Below, one piece after another: positions 63,084-64,000 of a stretch of 64,000 nucleotides of DNA (position 1 is its first letter; the number at the start of each line of letters is the position of its first letter). Below the pieces are notes generated by a model. That model had not been told where the DNA came from. It made no database searches and saw only the letters and a list, made by a program, of their open reading frames with translations. Source of the DNA: Paraspadella gotoi (lineage: Eukaryota > Chaetognatha); contig CM119266.1 of assembly GCA_051294375.1 (NCBI GenBank), positions 16,238,087 to 16,302,086 of the forward strand, given 5' to 3'. Position numbers and translations under genes: made by a program.

Positions 63084-63216
63084 ATTTAAAGGTCGTGCCT
63101 GATGGTGTAGTTTGTATACACAATAGCGCTACCGCTATTTAGTAGACACTCGATCACCGTGAGCTTTTATAAATAGATGAGATTACTTCGGAAAACGAAA
63201 TATTTTGTATCTGATA

Positions 63217-63304
63217 GAGTCGTCATATATAAATTGATACAAAAATTATCCATTCATTTAATGAATAAGCTATCTGGCCCTGACTTTGGACAGGCTTGGT
63301 GGTT
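63217..63304 (+). repeat. Dispersed repeat family 2, copy 2
   Basis: Matches 56641-56745 (CATTCATTTAATGAATAAGC, GGCCCTGACTTTGGACAGGC). Confidence 0.65.
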
Positions 63305-63380
63305 TATATGTTATTTTAAGTATTTTTAAGTTTAAGGAACAAATTTATTTGTTTTTATCAACGAATTGTATTATTGGTAA

Positions 63381-63417
63381 GACATGGTTCGACTCTTGAG
63401 TTTTAGAGTCTCATCAG
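63381..63417 (-). ncRNA. Hammerhead-like motif, one core base changed
   Basis: On the minus strand: CTGATGA, perfect 6-bp stem II GACTCT/AGAGTC, then GAACCATGTC. The core GAAA is GAAC here, so it is probably inactive. It lies 75 bp from a dispersed repeat (63217-63304). Confidence 0.4.
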
Positions 63418-63456
63418 TTATGACAATCAATATTTTTTACTCTTTAACTTAGTTTA

Positions 63457-63582
63457 GAGAGAGAGAGAGAGAGAGAGAGAGAACAAAAAGAGGGAGTTCC
63501 AACAAGAATTGAGCAAAGGACAGTGGTCAGATATGAGGACAGGTGAAGGTAAGATCAGGGAAGAAGTTGGGTGAAATTTGAA

Positions 63583-63616
<34 letters not shown>
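63457..63616 (+). repeat. Two (GA)n microsatellites about 100 bp apart
   Basis: GA arrays at 63457-63482 and 63584-63616 within purine-rich DNA. No gene to the end of the window. Confidence 0.9.
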
Positions 63617-63620
<4 letters not shown>

Positions 63621-64000
63621 GGGTAAGAGAAAATCTTACATTTTTTTTTGTAATGTATAACAATGATAGAGAAATAAAAGAACAAACTTAATAGTTAAAC
63701 TAATAGTAACATTGTAAAAATAATTAATGAGTAAAGAAGTTGAAATTGAAATAGAAGAATAAGTGATGAGGGATAGGTAAGTAAAGAGTTAGTGAAAATT
63801 AAGTTGAGAGAAAGAGCTCAAAATGAGCTGGCCCCCCCCGGGTTGGCAAAGGTGGGACGTTTGCGATAGGTCGGGTCATTGGCTGTCATGGGCTGAGAAG
63901 ATATGACTGTGGAGTGTGACATTTCGGACCTGGTAGTGATCCTCCTGGAAAATGCCTAACGCCACTCGAATATCTCTCTGGCCTGATAGGCTGCCGATGG

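Overview
The window is nuclear DNA from a multicellular animal. Genes are split into many short exons with GT-AG introns of roughly 75-350 bp. Exons are GC-rich, introns and spacers are AT-rich, and microsatellites are extremely dense (mostly GA/CT dinucleotides, plus GAAA, TCTA and TTCG arrays). One gene is a clear ODAD2/ARMC4 orthologue, which implies an animal with motile cilia. I cannot name the phylum. The sequence is a draft scaffold with over 20 N gaps. The larger ones are 28590-28822, 29613-29723, 37385-37604, 44688-44955, 53869-54127, 57683-57967 and 58335-58465.

Layout. 1-5700: simple repeats and AT-rich spacer, with no supported gene. 5737-10690: a nest of direct and inverted repeats built around a foldback element with a hammerhead-ribozyme-like core. 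10700-18600: microsatellites, a dispersed repeat and GC-rich spacer, with no confident gene. 18660-19991: a five-exon plus-strand gene for a type I membrane protein with two Ly6/uPAR (LU) domains. 22815-28361: a 21-exon plus-strand ARMC4/ODAD2 gene (outer dynein arm docking), intact except for one frameshift in exon 9, and with one GC-AG intron. 29400-45000: a 5.0-kb inverted repeat (31397-36419 and 39354-44376). Its arms hold degenerate ARMC4 exons and a long T-depleted block. 45000-58900: spacer with satellites, gaps and a noisy 0.65-kb duplication. 58953-60345: the 3' part of a plus-strand C2H2 zinc-finger gene. 60400-64000: microsatellites, a dispersed repeat and another hammerhead-like motif.

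The most striking observation is inside the inverted repeat. The GC-rich block (30113-35333, mirrored at 40440-44376) aligns to ordinary sequence in the same window: ARMC4 exon 12 and intron 12, 37605-38690, and 44402-44600. Nearly every T of the ordinary copy is G in the block, while A, C and G are kept. The many long open frames in this block follow from its lack of T/A-containing stop codons and are not genes. Whether the one-directional T-to-G change is biological or a sequencing or assembly artefact cannot be settled here, but it is not random divergence.

No operon-like or pathway link is visible between the three genes. Each has its own poly(A) signal (Ly6-like 20059, ARMC4 28421, zinc finger 60396).
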